A stretch of DNA of 32,756 bases from Spirochaetaceae bacterium (GTDB lineage: Bacteria; Spirochaetota; Spirochaetia; DSM-27196; SLST01): contig SKVA01000418.1 of assembly GCA_007129695.1 (NCBI GenBank), positions 1 to 32,756 of the forward strand. Reading direction: 5' to 3'. A model generated the notes under the pieces. The model was given only the letters and a program-made list of their open reading frames with translations, was not told the DNA's origin and searched no databases. Positions 15,600 through 22,791 of this stretch are shown piece after piece (the first letter of the stretch is position 1; each line of letters begins with the position of its first letter). Both the position numbers and the translations under genes were made by a program.

Positions 15600-17122
15600 T
15601 CGCGCCCTCCGGCCATCAGAAGCCCCAGATGGTGCTCATCAACCCGACCCCGCTCGAAGATTCCGACGATCTTGCCTTCGTAGATCACCGCAATGCGGTC
15701 GGAGAGATTCATGACTTCGTCAAGGTCGAGCGAGATCAGCAGCACCGCCTTTCCGCGGTCCCGCTGCTCCACGAGCGCGCGGTGCACGAACTCGATTGCT
15801 CCAACGTCGAGCCCTCTAGTCGGCTGAGCAGCGACAAGCACGTTGGGATCGTTGCCGACTTCTCGTGCGATGATGACCTTCTGCTGATTCCCGCCGGACA
15901 GGGAGCCCGCTGGATACTCGGGATCGTTCGGTCGGACGTCGAACCGCTCGATCAGTCCGGCGGCGCGCCGGTGGATCTCGCGTTCGTTCAGGATCCCGCC
16001 TCTGCTGTACGGAGCCCGGTCATGGATACCCATAACCATGTTGTCGGCGATCGAGTATTCCAGAACCAGACCACGGCGCTGTCGGTCTTCGGGGATCGAA
16101 GCCAGACCGTGTGCCTGTACGGATTTCGGCGTCATCCCGGTAACATCGGTCTGATCGACCAGAATCCGACCCGACTCGACCCGTCTCACCCCCACCAGGG
16201 CTTCGACGAGCTCACTCTGGCCGTTTCCGTCGACACCGGCGACGCCGACTATCTCGCCGGAACGGACCGATAGCGACGCCCCGTTGACCGCAGCGAGCCC
16301 GCGCGCGTTGCGCACGACCAGTCCGTCGATCGCAAGCCGTACATCACCGGGCTCGGTGGTCTTGCGGTCGACCGTGAACAGCACTTCCCGTCCTACCATA
16401 GCGGATGCGAGACTGCGCGGAGTCGCCGAACCAACGTCGACCGTATCGACAACTTTGCCGCGTCGTATCACGGTGCAGCGATCCGCGATCGCAATGATTT
16501 CCCGAAGCTTGTGCGTTATGAGGATAATGGTCGTTCCCTGGTCGACGAGCAGACGCATGATGTCCATCAGCTCGTCGATCTCCTGCGGCGTAAGGACCGC
16601 CGTAGGTTCGTCCAGAATCAGCACGTCGGCCCGCCGGTACAGGGCCTTCAGGATCTCAACTCGCTGCTGGGTTCCGACGCTGACATCGCGGACTACCGCC
16701 AGAGGATCCACGCGCAGACCGAATTTCGCGCTCAACTCGACGACAGCTTCGACGGCCTGCGCATCGCGGAGAATGCCGAACGCGCCAACACGCTCGCGGC
16801 CAAGGACGATGTTCTGCGCGACGGTGAACGTGTCCACGAGCTTGAAGTGCTGGTGGACCATTCCGATCCCGAGCCGGATCGCCTCCGAGGCGCCGTGGAT
16901 CGCGACGCGATCGCCATTGAGCCTGATCTGGCCGCTGTCGGGTGGATAGAGCCCGTAGAGGATGTTCATCAGAGTCGTCTTTCCGGCGCCGTTCTCACCG
17001 AGAAGCGCGTGAACCTCGCCGGGCGCGACCCGCAGCGATATCGAGTCGTTGGCGACGACCGATCCGAACGCCTTTGTGATACCGGTCATCTCGATTCGCG
17101 GGACGGCTTGCTGTGTCGTCAC
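15596..17122 (-). CDS. Nucleoside ABC transporter ATP-binding protein (tandem ATPase)
   Basis: A 508-residue protein with two ABC domains, as in YufO/NupO and RbsA. The first half has Walker A GENGAGKTT (42-50), the substituted signature VSVGTQQRVEILKAL and Walker B VLILDEPTAVLT. The second half has a degenerate Walker A (GVDGNGQSE, Gln for Lys), an intact LSGGNQQKV signature and the degenerate Walker B VLVAAQPTRGLDVGA. The asymmetry is normal for this subfamily, where one site is non-hydrolytic. I chose GTG 17122 (ribosome site GGAG, 5-base spacer) over TTG 17140, which has none. The ATPase powers the two permeases that follow it. Confidence 0.93.
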   Translation of the reverse strand: MTTQQAVPRIEMTGITKAFGSVVANDSISLRVAPGEVHALLGENGAGKTTLMNILYGLYPPDSGQIRLNGDRVAIHGASEAIRLGIGMVHQHFKLVDTFTVAQNIVLGRERVGAFGILRDAQAVEAVVELSAKFGLRVDPLAVVRDVSVGTQQRVEILKALYRRADVLILDEPTAVLTPQEIDELMDIMRLLVDQGTTIILITHKLREIIAIADRCTVIRRGKVVDTVDVGSATPRSLASAMVGREVLFTVDRKTTEPGDVRLAIDGLVVRNARGLAAVNGASLSVRSGEIVGVAGVDGNGQSELVEALVGVRRVESGRILVDQTDVTGMTPKSVQAHGLASIPEDRQRRGLVLEYSIADNMVMGIHDRAPYSRGGILNEREIHRRAAGLIERFDVRPNDPEYPAGSLSGGNQQKVIIAREVGNDPNVLVAAQPTRGLDVGAIEFVHRALVEQRDRGKAVLLISLDLDEVMNLSDRIAVIYEGKIVGIFERGRVDEHHLGLLMAGGRE

Positions 17123-17143
17123 ATCGACTCCGGGGATCAAGGC

Positions 17144-17169
17144 GAGACGGCCGGGCTTCCGGCCGTCTC
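17144..17169 (-). terminator. Perfect 11-bp stem-loop between the Bmp gene and the ABC ATPase gene
   Basis: GAGACGGCCGG, a 4-base loop, then CCGGCCGTCTC, with no mismatches. The stem starts 9 bases after the Bmp stop codon. It has no T-run on the downstream side, so it is not a classic intrinsic terminator. More likely it stops 3' decay or partly attenuates readthrough, giving more binding protein than transporter. Confidence 0.7.
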
Positions 17170-17177
17170 ATTGTCGA

Positions 17178-18206
17178 TCAGTTTCCGTAGCCGTAGTCGG
17201 CGAAGGTGGCGCGGTTGAACGGTACGCGTACGCTGCCGGCGATTATCTGCTGTTCGAGCTCGCGGACCTCCGCGAGCAGTGCCGTCGGAACGTGTTTGTC
17301 CGACGACGGAGCGATTCCGACGGCACCGTCGACCAGGCCCAAGACCTTGGTGGTGCCGCCCGGCCACTCGCCGTCGACAAGGCCTTCAGCGACGTTGAAA
17401 ATGGCCATGTCAACACGCTTCATCGCCGAAGTAAGCACGTGCTCGGGCGCCAGGTAGTTCTGGTCGCGGTCAACGCCGATCGCCCATCGGCCCTGTTCCT
17501 TCGCCGCTTCAATAACCCCGTCTCCGACGCTACCGGCCGCCGCGAACACGATGTCCGCTCCCTCCAGGAACATCTGCGACGCGATGCTCTTTCCGCGGGC
17601 CGCGTCGGTGAAGCTGTCGGCGTACTGGCGAAGTACGCGCGCGCTCGGATTCGCGTACGCAACGCCCGCGTGGAACCCGTAATCGAACTGGTCGATCACG
17701 TCACCCGAGATTCCTCCGACGAATCCAACGATACCGCTTTCGGTCATCTTTCCTGCGATATAGCCGACGAGAAACGACGGCTGTTCGGCCTGGAACACGA
17801 CGCCGAGGAGGTTGTTCGGCGTGTCTTGCCACGCAAAGTCGATGATCGCGTACTTCTGAGATGGATTGGAGACGGCAGCGGTGCGTATCGCATCGGCCAT
17901 CAGGAATCCGATGCCCCAGATAAGCTCGTTACCCGCGTCGTACATCGTCTCCAGGTTCGGACCGTAGTCGGATCCCTGGCCCGATTCGGCGTACGAAATG
18001 CGGACCCCAAGCTGGTCGCGCGACATCTGCATGCCTTCCCAGGCGGACTGGTTGAACGACTGATCATTCACCCCGCCGACGTCGGTGACCATCGCGATCG
18101 CGATCGGTTGGGATCCATCGGCCTGACCAGCATCGTCGGACCGCTGACAGCCGGCAATCGTGATTATCGCGACCAACACGATGGCGACAACAGAGATATT
18201 CCTCAT
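17178..18206 (-). CDS. Bmp family nucleoside-binding lipoprotein
   Basis: A 342-residue lipoprotein of the basic membrane protein (BMP/PnrA/TmpC, Med) family. The signal peptide MRNISVVAIVLVAIITIAGC has the lipobox IAGC with Cys20 as the lipidated residue. The domain shows AIAMVTDVGGVNDQSFNQSAWEGM (the family's typical Asp, Asn and Phe-Asn nucleoside-contact region), GIGFLMADAI, IDFAW, GFVGGISGDVIDQFDYGFHAGV and DIVFAAAGSVGDGVIEAAKEQG. Treponema TmpC/PnrA binds purine nucleosides; the substrate here is inferred. The start ATG 18206 has AAGGAG 7 bases upstream, so unlike many neighbours it has a conventional leader. It heads the transporter operon and has its own promoter at 18244-18272. Confidence 0.93.
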   Translation of the reverse strand: MRNISVVAIVLVAIITIAGCQRSDDAGQADGSQPIAIAMVTDVGGVNDQSFNQSAWEGMQMSRDQLGVRISYAESGQGSDYGPNLETMYDAGNELIWGIGFLMADAIRTAAVSNPSQKYAIIDFAWQDTPNNLLGVVFQAEQPSFLVGYIAGKMTESGIVGFVGGISGDVIDQFDYGFHAGVAYANPSARVLRQYADSFTDAARGKSIASQMFLEGADIVFAAAGSVGDGVIEAAKEQGRWAIGVDRDQNYLAPEHVLTSAMKRVDMAIFNVAEGLVDGEWPGGTTKVLGLVDGAVGIAPSSDKHVPTALLAEVRELEQQIIAGSVRVPFNRATFADYGYGN

Positions 18207-18219
18207 AGTGACTCCTTTC

Positions 18220-18237
18220 GCCGCGGCGCAGCGCGGC
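18220..18237 (-). promoter_or_regulatory. GC-rich stem-loop at the predicted 5' end of the Bmp mRNA
   Basis: GCCGCG, a 6-base loop, then CGCGGC. The stem begins at the predicted transcription start (about 18237) and ends just before the AAGGAG ribosome site. A 5'-terminal hairpin of this kind often protects mRNA from decay. In this GC-rich DNA a 6-bp stem could also be chance. Confidence 0.35.
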
Positions 18238-18243
18238 TTCCCT

Positions 18244-18272
18244 ACCGTACTCCCGCCATCACCGGTTGTCAA
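18244..18272 (-). promoter_or_regulatory. Promoter of the nucleoside transporter operon
   Basis: The reverse strand has a perfect TTGACA (18272-18267), a 17-base spacer and TACGGT (18249-18244; T1, A2 and T6 match). Transcription would start near 18237, leaving a leader of about 31 bases with a ribosome site. The promoter lies just after the stop of the thymidine-kinase-like gene. Confidence 0.6.
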
Positions 18273-18290
18273 TATCGCCGCGGCTGCGTA

Positions 18291-19421
18291 CTATCTCGGC
18301 GCTTCATCGACACCCGCGCGCCGGTTGTCGGCGAGTCTGCGGTTCATGTACGCGCGATCAAGGTCCAGGCGGCGCGACAGTCGCGCGACTTCGTCGGAGC
18401 TCACCAGGTTCAGTTCGACGAACAGGTAGAGCAGCGCGCGCTCGGCGATGCAATCGACGTGGAGCGCGTTGCGGTTCACATCGGCTTCATCCGCGTAGCG
18501 CGACCGCAGGTCCCGCGCGAGCTCTGAGTCGTCGCTTCGCGCGTTTATGAGCCGCAGTTCGCGCTCGAGCGCGCGGGAATCTCCGCGCGCGGCCTGCTCG
18601 CCGAGCGGTTTGAGCACCAGATACGCGTACTCCTTGCCCGGCAGGTAGTGGTGCGCGTCGCAGCGAGTGCAGTAGTTCGGCTCCTGTGCGTCTTCCCTCT
18701 CGGCATCGCCGCCTATGATGATCAGCGGGTCGAAGTAGAGCGCGGGGCACTCGCGACCGCCGACGGTGTAGTAGCGGTACGTGTAGAACGAGTCGCGAAT
18801 GCAGCGGTCGTGCTCGCAGTACGCGGTGAGCGGGAAGACGTCGGTGCAGACGTCGAGCAACAGGCGCGCGGTTGGGTTGAACAACTCTCTTCTGAAGTTC
18901 AGTAACAACGTCGGAAAGACGAACACCAGTCCTCGACTCTGGCTCTCGCGTTCTACGACGTAGGCGAGCCGTTCGTCGTAGAACGTAGCTTCGTCGATGA
19001 TCCAGGTTCCGTGGCTGGGGTTCGCTTCGATCAGCCGTTCGAGCTCAAAACTGCTGGTGATCCGCGCGATGTTTGGCCCACACCGCTCGTAACCGCCGCG
19101 AAACGGAAGCGCGTCGTCGGGATAGTCGGAGAACTTCCGGTCGTCGATCTGCAGTCGAACCACGAAGACGTTCCTGCGGTCTGCGCCTGCGCGTGTTGTT
19201 TCACGCGACAGCGCGCCGGACTTGCGGAGCACCACGCGCGAGTCGCGCCATACCCGCGTCGAATACTCGGTCTTGCCCGACCCCATCGGACCGATCACCA
19301 GGATGCGACGCCCTGCCCGCGTGAAGTCGAAGTGGTTGAACGGATGGTGGATCCGAAACTCGGGGAACCCGAGGCTCTTGAGAAACGGGACCGCGTCCGC
19401 GGGTCTGCTGCTGTCGCTCAT
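18291..19421 (-). CDS. Thymidine-kinase-like (TK1-type) protein with long C-terminal extension
   Basis: A 376-residue protein with the layout of type II thymidine kinases: Walker A VIGPMGSGKTEYS (P-loop 44-51), Walker B/catalytic IIDEATFYDE at 141-150 (TK1 usually has DEAQF; Thr146 replaces Gln), FPTLLLNFRRELF at 169-181 matching the G-L-x3-F-R-x2-x-F motif, and two cysteine pairs for a zinc lobe, Cys202/Cys207 and Cys251/Cys254. Ordinary TK1 proteins have 190-230 residues; this one has about 110 extra C-terminal residues, helical and charged, plus an insert between the cysteine pairs. It lies upstream of the nucleoside importer, which supports a salvage role. The substrate is uncertain. The start is ATG 19421; no good ribosome site is visible. 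Confidence 0.7.
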   Translation of the reverse strand: MSDSSRPADAVPFLKSLGFPEFRIHHPFNHFDFTRAGRRILVIGPMGSGKTEYSTRVWRDSRVVLRKSGALSRETTRAGADRRNVFVVRLQIDDRKFSDYPDDALPFRGGYERCGPNIARITSSFELERLIEANPSHGTWIIDEATFYDERLAYVVERESQSRGLVFVFPTLLLNFRRELFNPTARLLLDVCTDVFPLTAYCEHDRCIRDSFYTYRYYTVGGRECPALYFDPLIIIGGDAEREDAQEPNYCTRCDAHHYLPGKEYAYLVLKPLGEQAARGDSRALERELRLINARSDDSELARDLRSRYADEADVNRNALHVDCIAERALLYLFVELNLVSSDEVARLSRRLDLDRAYMNRRLADNRRAGVDEAPR

Positions 19422-19433
19422 CGGAACGCCAGC

Positions 19434-19463
19434 TTGACACGAACCCCGCTGAACGACAAGGCT
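19434..19463 (+). promoter_or_regulatory. Possible promoter of the trehalose gene
   Basis: A perfect TTGACA (19434-19439) with an 18-base spacer to AAGGCT (19458-19463), which matches the -10 consensus at only A2 and T6. ATG 19469 follows after 5 bases. The -35 is convincing, the -10 is not; the spacing repeats the leaderless pattern seen elsewhere in the window. Confidence 0.3.
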
Positions 19464-19468
19464 GTTGT

Positions 19469-21646
19469 ATGCCCAAGACGATCATAGTATCAAACCGGAT
19501 GTCAACGTCGGTGTCGCGCAGCGCCGATGGATTCGTCTATACGCCGAGCGTCGGCGGGCTTGCAACCGGGCTGTCGCCGCTTCACGAGAGCGAAGACAGC
19601 ATCTGGATCGGGTGGAGCGGACTGCCCTCGGACAGCATGACCGTCGACGAACGACGGACAGTCGCCGAGCACCTGCGAATCGAGCACAAGTGCGTGACCG
19701 TCGACATAACCGCCGATCAGCTAGAACGATTCTACTACGGGTTCTGTAACAACGTGGTCTGGCCGCTATTCCACTACTTCCCGACGTATCCCACCTACGA
19801 CCCCGATCTCTGGGGTGCGTACGTGGACGTGAATGCGGCGTTCTTCGACCGGGTCCGCCGCCACATCGAACCCGGTGACGTCGTCTGGGTGCACGATTAT
19901 CAGTTGATGCTCCTGCCCGCGTTGATCAAGGAGCACGAGCCCGACAGCAGAGTCGGCTTCTTTCTACATATCCCGTTTCCGTCGTACGAGCTGTTTCGGC
20001 TACTGCCGTGGCGGGCCGAGGTCCTGCGCGGGCTGCTCGGCGCCGATCTGGTTGGTTTTCACACCTTCGACTACGTCCGTCACTTCCTGTCGAGCGTCCG
20101 GCGGCTGCTCGGGTACGATCACGATATGGCGTACATCCGGTACGAGAACCGGATGGTCCGGGCCGACGTCTTCCCGATGGGGATCGACTACGATCGATAC
20201 GCTTCTGCCGCGAAGAGCGACGCGGTCCGGCGGAAGATCGATGAGGTGCACGCCGACCGACGAGTCGACAGGCTGATTCTGTCGGTCGATCGGCTCGACT
20301 ACACGAAGGGAATCCCGCAGCGGCTGCGCGCGTTCGAACGGTACCTGGAGAAGTTCTCGCCGCCGGTGGGCAGCGTCGCGCTGGTGATCATCGTGTCGCC
20401 GTCGCGGACCGCCGTGGTGCAGTATCAGGAACTCAAGCGCGAGGTAGACGAACTGGTGAGCCGGATCAACGGGCGGTTCTCCACGATCGCGTGGACCCCG
20501 GTGCAGTACTTCTACCGCACCTTTTCCTTCGAAGACCTGTCGGCGCTCTATGCAGAGGCCGACGTGCTGCTGGTCACGGCGCTGCGCGACGGGATGAACC
20601 TGATCGCGAAGGAGTACGTTGCGGCGCGCGACGGTAGGACCGGCGTACTGGTTCTCAGCGAGACCGCCGGTGTCGCCCGGGAGCTCAGCGAAGCGATCAT
20701 CGTGAATCCGAGCAGCGTCGAAGAGATCGCAGACGGATTGCATCGGGCTATCGAGATGCCGGTTGACGAACAGCTGAGCAGAAACCGACGGATGCAAGAT
20801 AGGCTCAAGCGGTACGACATCCACTACTGGGCGAACGACTTCATGACGAAGCTCGACGCGACGATCGAGCACCAACAGTCCTTTCTGGGCAAACGCCTGT
20901 CGGGCTCGGTCCGCCGGCGGTTCAGAGAGACGTATCAGGCGGCGCAGAAGCGGCTCCTGTTGCTCGACTACGACGGCACGCTCCTGGACTACATGGATCG
21001 TGCCGACGCTGCCCTACCCGATGCGGACCTGCGATCGCTGATCCGGTCGCTCGCCGACGATTCGCGCAACGACGTCGTGCTTGTCAGCAGCCGCGGACGC
21101 GACTTCATGAGCGAACACCTGGAGGATCTGCCGATCGGTCTGATAGCGAGTCATGGTGCGTCCATACGCGTCGACGGGAAGTGGGAGCAGATCGTCCCGG
21201 TGGACGATCAGTGGAAAGGACACCTGGCTCCGATCATGCAGCTTTACGCCGATCGCACGCCGGGAAGCAGGTATGAGGAGAAGGAACTCAGCCTTGCCTG
21301 GCACTACCGCGGCAGCGATCCCGATCTGGCCGCGGTGCGCGTCGCGGAGCTCAAGGACGCGCTGATCAGCATGATCGCCAACCACAATCTCACCGTCTTT
21401 GACGGCAATCGGGTGCTCGAGGTCAAGAGCAGCCTGGTCGGGAAGGCACAGGCAGCCGCGCACTGGTACGCGCACGACGAGTACGATTTCATCCTCGCCG
21501 TCGGCGATGATCCGACCGATGAGGAGCTGTTCGCCGCGGCACCCGAGTCGGCGTGGTCGGTACGCGTTGGTCTTGGTCCGACGAACGCGCACTACTTCAT
21601 AGAGAGCCCTGCGCAGCTACGGACGATGCTCGAAGAACTCGCGTAG
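19469..21646 (+). CDS. Bifunctional trehalose-6-phosphate synthase/phosphatase (OtsA-OtsB fusion)
   Basis: A 725-residue fusion. Residues 1-470 are a GT20 glycosyltransferase that joins UDP-glucose and glucose-6-phosphate: VSNRMS, VWVHDYQLMLLP, HIPFPSYELFRLLPWR, DLVGFHTFDYVRHFL, LSVDRLDYTKGIPQRL and LRDGMNLIAKEYVA are all intact. Residues 490-725 are a HAD phosphatase that removes the phosphate: LLLDYDGTLLDY with Asp500/Asp502, VLVSSRG, LIASHGASI and GDDPTDEELF with Asp680. One polypeptide therefore makes trehalose, a compatible solute and stress protectant, in the cytoplasm. Fused enzymes are common in eukaryotes and known in several bacteria. The start is ATG 19469. The gene ends 6 bases from a convergent gene with no terminator. 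Confidence 0.97.
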   Translation: MPKTIIVSNRMSTSVSRSADGFVYTPSVGGLATGLSPLHESEDSIWIGWSGLPSDSMTVDERRTVAEHLRIEHKCVTVDITADQLERFYYGFCNNVVWPLFHYFPTYPTYDPDLWGAYVDVNAAFFDRVRRHIEPGDVVWVHDYQLMLLPALIKEHEPDSRVGFFLHIPFPSYELFRLLPWRAEVLRGLLGADLVGFHTFDYVRHFLSSVRRLLGYDHDMAYIRYENRMVRADVFPMGIDYDRYASAAKSDAVRRKIDEVHADRRVDRLILSVDRLDYTKGIPQRLRAFERYLEKFSPPVGSVALVIIVSPSRTAVVQYQELKREVDELVSRINGRFSTIAWTPVQYFYRTFSFEDLSALYAEADVLLVTALRDGMNLIAKEYVAARDGRTGVLVLSETAGVARELSEAIIVNPSSVEEIADGLHRAIEMPVDEQLSRNRRMQDRLKRYDIHYWANDFMTKLDATIEHQQSFLGKRLSGSVRRRFRETYQAAQKRLLLLDYDGTLLDYMDRADAALPDADLRSLIRSLADDSRNDVVLVSSRGRDFMSEHLEDLPIGLIASHGASIRVDGKWEQIVPVDDQWKGHLAPIMQLYADRTPGSRYEEKELSLAWHYRGSDPDLAAVRVAELKDALISMIANHNLTVFDGNRVLEVKSSLVGKAQAAAHWYAHDEYDFILAVGDDPTDEELFAAAPESAWSVRVGLGPTNAHYFIESPAQLRTMLEELA

Positions 21647-21652
21647 GCGGCG

Positions 21653-22366
21653 CTATCGCTCGCGATCGACCGTATTCGTGAGCGTGCCGATGGACTCGAC
21701 CGTCACGTCGATCGTATCACCGACCGCGAGCGGTCCTACACCCGACGGCGTTCCGGTGAGAATGAGGTCACCTGGCTCGAGCGTGAAGTTCCTGCTGATG
21801 TAGCTGATCATCGCGGCGACCGTGAAGATCATCTCACTCGTCGATGACTCCTGGACGATCGATCCGTTGAGCGCCGCGCGGATGCGCAGGTTCTGGACGT
21901 CGGAGATCTGCGCGACGGGAACGACCGCCGGCCCTACGGGTAGAAACGTGTCGAAGCTCTTGCCGCGAAACCAGCCCGAGCGGTCGCCGTTCTGAATGTT
22001 GCGCTGGCTGACGTCGTTGGCGCACGTGTAGCCGAACACAACCGACAGCGCGTCCGACTCATCGACGTTGCGGCACCGCTCGCCGATTATCACCGCGAGT
22101 TCGGCCTCGTAGTCGGTTCGCACCGAGTCAAACCCGTAGGACTCCGCGATCTTCGGCAGCCTGATCGTATCACCGGGGCCGATCAGGCAGCTCGGCAGCT
22201 TCGGGAACAGCACGGGCTCCGTGGGTTGATCGTGACCGAAGCCCTGGACCCTGACGCTTGCGCTCTCCGCGATGTGGTCGCGATAGTTGAGCCCGAGACA
22301 GATGATCTTGGACGGCGCGACCGTGTAGCGCGCGTCGGTCCCGAGAATCGGTAGCTCGACCGCCAT
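21653..22366 (-). CDS. Fumarylacetoacetate hydrolase family protein
   Basis: A 237-residue FAH-fold enzyme of the short FAHD1/YcgM type (acylpyruvate hydrolase or oxaloacetate decarboxylase class). Metal ligands are in place: Glu87 and Glu89 in DYEAELAVIIG and Asp118 in CANDVSQRNIQ; Lys136 in RGKSFDTFLPVGP and the GDLILTGTPSGVGP loop complete the active site. The N-terminal signature ICLGLNYRDHIAES is typical. It acts in the cytoplasm on a small keto-acid, not further definable here. The ATG start lies 3 bases after the stop of the small upstream gene, so the two are coupled. Confidence 0.92.
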   Translation of the reverse strand: MAVELPILGTDARYTVAPSKIICLGLNYRDHIAESASVRVQGFGHDQPTEPVLFPKLPSCLIGPGDTIRLPKIAESYGFDSVRTDYEAELAVIIGERCRNVDESDALSVVFGYTCANDVSQRNIQNGDRSGWFRGKSFDTFLPVGPAVVPVAQISDVQNLRIRAALNGSIVQESSTSEMIFTVAAMISYISRNFTLEPGDLILTGTPSGVGPLAVGDTIDVTVESIGTLTNTVDRER

Positions 22367-22369
22367 CGG

Positions 22370-22726
22370 TCAGGCGTTGTCGCAGTCGGAGATACCCGCG
22401 TACGCGAACAGCTCACACTGGATCCAGATGAAGTTTTCGTTCTCGGTCGGGACGAGAAACCGGGCACTCTCGGCTTCATCACCATCCTTGGTGAACACGG
22501 TCACCTTCTCGACCGCGAGCACCGGGTACCGCTTGGCCGGATCGAAGAGCTTCGCCATGCCGATGTACGCGTTCGACATGTGCGGAAAGAAATCCTGAAA
22601 CGCCTTTTTGAGGTCCTTCTTGACCGTCACGTAGAAGACACACGATTGCATGATTCCACCCCGCTGTTGTGTTACATCGATCTGTTCGCTGACGTACTCG
22701 TCGGACTCTCTCTCACGGTCGTCCAT
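22370..22726 (-). CDS. Small unknown protein upstream of the FAH hydrolase
   Basis: 118 residues from ATG 22726, or 93 from ATG 22651. I do not recognise the fold. The core (from 22651) begins MQSCVFYVTVKKDLKKAFQDFF and continues with alternating strands and helices (YPVLAVEKVTVFTKDG; NENFIWIQCELFAYAG), suggesting a small alpha/beta domain, with no signal peptide or membrane helix. The first 25 residues of the long form are acidic and low in hydrophobics. A promoter at 22748-22776 would start the mRNA about 15 bases before 22726, near a G-run that could serve as ribosome site; GGGGTGG precedes 22651 by 4 bases. Both starts are possible. The 3-base gap to the hydrolase implies co-expression. 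Confidence 0.65.
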   Translation of the reverse strand: MDDRERESDEYVSEQIDVTQQRGGIMQSCVFYVTVKKDLKKAFQDFFPHMSNAYIGMAKLFDPAKRYPVLAVEKVTVFTKDGDEAESARFLVPTENENFIWIQCELFAYAGISDCDNA

Positions 22727-22747
22727 TCTCGCAGATCCCCCTTCTGG

Positions 22748-22776
22748 ATCGTATCACAAACCCTCTCGCGTTCCAA
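22748..22776 (-). promoter_or_regulatory. Promoter of the small-protein/FAH hydrolase pair
   Basis: The reverse strand has TTGGAA (22776-22771, four of six), a 17-base spacer and TACGAT (22753-22748, four of six). The predicted start is near 22741, leaving a leader of about 15 bases to ATG 22726. It sits in the gap after the ZIP-like gene. Confidence 0.5.
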
Positions 22777-22791
22777 TTCCCCAGGACGAAC

